DNA from: Coriobacteriales bacterium
GTDB taxonomy: Bacteria; Actinomycetota; Coriobacteriia; Coriobacteriales; UBA8131
Direction of reading: 5' to 3'
DNA length: 7,132 bases
NCBI GenBank assembly: GCA_031282085.1
Contig: JAITEK010000100.1
Coordinates: forward strand, 1 to 7,132
Positions 5,685-7,132 of the stretch are shown here, in pieces (the first letter of the stretch is position 1; each line of letters starts with the position of its first letter). The notes beneath the pieces are model-generated. The model saw only the letters and a program-made list of their open reading frames with translations. It was not told where the DNA came from and made no database searches. A program made the position numbers and the translations under genes.

Positions 5685-6532
5685 GTGCGCACCTTTCTAC
5701 TCAAGATATAGAACAGGATGTTGATGAGGAGGATGAAGACGAACAGCACGACGGCGGTACCGATGAGCGCACCCCGGTGCAGGTCGGCGGCATAGCCCAT
5801 CTCAAGCACGATGTTGCCGGTGAGCGTGCGGGCGCCTTCCAGTATGCCAGCGGGTATGCGCGGCTGATTGCCGATGACCATGATGACGGCCATCGTCTCG
5901 CCGACGGCGCGTCCCAGCCCCAAGATGATGCCCGCCATGATGCCCGAGGCCGCGGCGGGCACAAGCAGCTTAAAGACGCAGCGCTCGTGGTTGGCGCCGA
6001 GCGCCAGGCCACCCTCATAATAACTCTCGGGTACGGCCATGATGGAGGTGTAGGACACCGTGATGATGGTGGGCAGTATCATGATGCCCAGCAGCAGCGA
6101 CGCGGCGAGTATGCTCATGCCCTGCACGCCGAACACACCACGTATGAGCGGGATGATGACCATGAGGCCGAAGAAGCCGTAAACCACCGACGGGATGCCC
6201 GCAAGCAGCTCCATCGCCGGGCGCATGAAGCGCAGTATCCTCTGCGAGGCGAAGCGCGCGAGGTAGATGGCGCACAACAACCCGAGGGGAACGCCTACGA
6301 TGAGCGCACCGGCCGTCACGTACAGCGAGCCGATAATCATCGGCGCTATGCCGTAGAGGCCGTTGGCCGGGCGCCAGGTCGTTCCGCTCAAGAACTCCAG
6401 GACGCCTATCTCCGCGATGGCGGGCACACCGTTAACCAGCAAAAACAGGCAGATGAGCGCAACCGCCAGGATACAGACGCAGGCGGCACCCATAAAGAGG
6501 ATGCGCGCCGACGTCTCTTTGAACCTGTTCAT
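5681..6532 (-). CDS. pstC: PstC, phosphate ABC transporter permease
   Basis: PstC is one of two integral membrane subunits forming the phosphate channel with PstA, driven by PstB. The protein has 283 residues, normal for the family. About six hydrophobic segments can be read, near residues 11-35, 63-93, 108-131, 138-160, 195-220 and 256-278. The ELLAGIPSVVYGFFGL signature of PstC/PstA lies at 108-123. The cytoplasmic coupling (EAA) loop runs from about 170, with EGGLALGA at 173-180 and LGLGRAVGE at 204-212; it docks onto the ATPase. The ATG start at 6532 is preceded by AGGA five bases upstream. The stop TGA at 5681-5683 overlaps the start of the following small gene as ATGA. The last codons double as that gene's Shine-Dalgarno sequence: AGA AAG, encoding Arg-Lys. 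Identification is firm. Confidence 0.97.
   Translation of the reverse strand: MNRFKETSARILFMGAACVCILAVALICLFLLVNGVPAIAEIGVLEFLSGTTWRPANGLYGIAPMIIGSLYVTAGALIVGVPLGLLCAIYLARFASQRILRFMRPAMELLAGIPSVVYGFFGLMVIIPLIRGVFGVQGMSILAASLLLGIMILPTIITVSYTSIMAVPESYYEGGLALGANHERCVFKLLVPAAASGIMAGIILGLGRAVGETMAVIMVIGNQPRIPAGILEGARTLTGNIVLEMGYAADLHRGALIGTAVVLFVFILLINILFYILSRKVRT
5692..5698 (-). promoter_or_regulatory. Ribosome binding site of the small pstC-pstA gene
   Basis: AGAAAGG stands seven bases before the ATG at 5684. It lies inside the last codons of pstC, where AGA AAG encodes Arg-Lys. It supports real translation of the 47-codon gene. Confidence 0.75.
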
Positions 6533-6589
6533 AACAATCCTCGCTTGTACGAGTCTGCCAAAACCCTACGGGAGTCCACGCCGCGAACC

Positions 6590-7132
6590 TCAGCCCGCGA
6601 CTTCCTCCCATTTGGTAACCGTGCCGGTGTAGATATCCTTCACCTGCGCGCTGCTGAGACCTTTGAGGGGCGAGTCGTTGTTCACGATGATAGCGATACC
6701 ATCGAGGGCGATGATGGTCGGCTCCAGCCCAGCGGCGCTCTCAGTGTCCTTGAGGCCGCGGGAGGACATACCGATGTCGCAAATCCCATCTATGGCCGCC
6801 TGTATGCCAGTTGAGGAATCGCTCGTCTGTATCTCGATACTCACGTCGGGATTAAGCGCGATGTAGGCCTCCTTGAGCACCTCCATGACCGGCGTGACCG
6901 ACGAGGAACCCGAGACGACGATCTTGCCGCTGGTCGTGGACTTGGCGGTATAGGCTTTTGCGCCCTCCACCACGGCCACGTAGTGCTCCTCCTCAACAAC
7001 CGCCTGCCCATCGCTGCTCAAGATGAAGTCGATGAAGTCCTGCGCAACGGGGCTGACCTGCCCTTTGGTCACAAGGTTGAAGGGGCGCTGAACGGCGTAG
7101 CTGCCGTTCTTCACGTTGTCGGTGGTGGCGGG
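6590..7132 (-). CDS. pstS: PstS-type phosphate-binding protein, 3' part only (5' end outside window), domain order unusual
   Basis: This is the extracellular phosphate receptor that hands phosphate to the PstCA channel. The frame is open to the window edge; the GTG at 7114 is an internal Val codon, because in-frame PATTDN precedes it. About 181 codons are visible. The first part (DNVKNGSYAVQRPFNLVTKG, then VAQDFIDFILSSDGQ) matches the usual C-terminal end of PstS. After a short linker comes GKIVVSGSSSVTPVMEVLKE, the SDSSTG loop with GICDIGMSSR, ALDGIAIIVNNDSPL and DIYTGTVTKWEEVAG. These are the standard N-terminal half of PstS, including the Ser/Thr phosphate-binding loops. The protein ends there with TGA, just before where the GSGTR segment would normally follow. 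The protein is therefore either circularly permuted or carries an extra half domain. Signal peptide and lipobox cannot be seen. A 57-bp gap separates it from pstC. Family assignment is secure; architecture is inferred. Confidence 0.93.
   Translation of the reverse strand, partial: PATTDNVKNGSYAVQRPFNLVTKGQVSPVAQDFIDFILSSDGQAVVEEEHYVAVVEGAKAYTAKSTTSGKIVVSGSSSVTPVMEVLKEAYIALNPDVSIEIQTSDSSTGIQAAIDGICDIGMSSRGLKDTESAAGLEPTIIALDGIAIIVNNDSPLKGLSSAQVKDIYTGTVTKWEEVAG

Noticed and set aside
6533..6592. Frameshift truncating pstS before its second half
   Set aside because: None of the three frames after the TGA gives a GSGTR-like PstS continuation, and pstC with its ribosome site begins 57 bases later, so the stop seems genuine.
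5639..6814. Long plus-strand open frame (391 codons) opposite pstC and pstS
   Set aside because: It is antisense to firmly identified genes, with a His/Asp/Gln/Arg-rich composition typical of mirror frames in GC-rich coding DNA and no recognisable domain.

Overview
All recognisable genes lie on the minus strand and form one phosphate-starvation locus, read right to left: pstS (3' part only), pstC, a previously unlisted 47-codon small gene, pstA, pstB, then a 280-bp repeat-filled gap, phoU, a PhoB-type response regulator and a PhoR-type sensor kinase. The DNA is GC-rich, with GTG and possibly TTG starts and tight ATGA gene overlaps. Transporter, sensor and PstS features resemble those of anaerobic Gram-positive bacteria. 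My best guess is a high-GC gut or anaerobic actinomycete of the Coriobacteriia/Eggerthella type, but this is inference from style and not proven by the window.

Right part (about 4600-7132): the high-affinity phosphate importer. PstS is the extracellular phosphate receptor, and PstC and PstA are the two membrane channel subunits. The visible PstS segment is out of the usual order: a normal PstS C-terminal segment is followed by a normal PstS N-terminal half, and then the protein stops. This implies circular permutation or one and a half tandem copies. Between pstC and pstA lies a 47-residue, single-membrane-segment protein. It overlaps both neighbours by ATGA and has the same Shine-Dalgarno sequence and spacing as pstA.

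Middle (3415-4606): PstB, the ATPase, has all ABC motifs and an unusual N-terminal extension of about 56 residues. The gap to phoU holds three copies of a 27-bp hairpin element, two of them inside an identical 37-bp repeat, plus several smaller hairpins.

Left part (248-3414): phoU overlaps the response-regulator gene by ATGA. The kinase gene follows after a TAG and two codons in the same reading frame. Together these sense phosphate through PstSCAB-PhoU and control transcription. The promoter or Pho box is expected upstream of pstS, outside the window.

Far left (1-247): no gene is visible. The stretch holds a chain of perfect hairpins, including a fourth copy of the mid-operon element, a second hairpin family with 11-bp stems and 3-nt loops, and a possible terminator for a plus-strand gene entering from outside.
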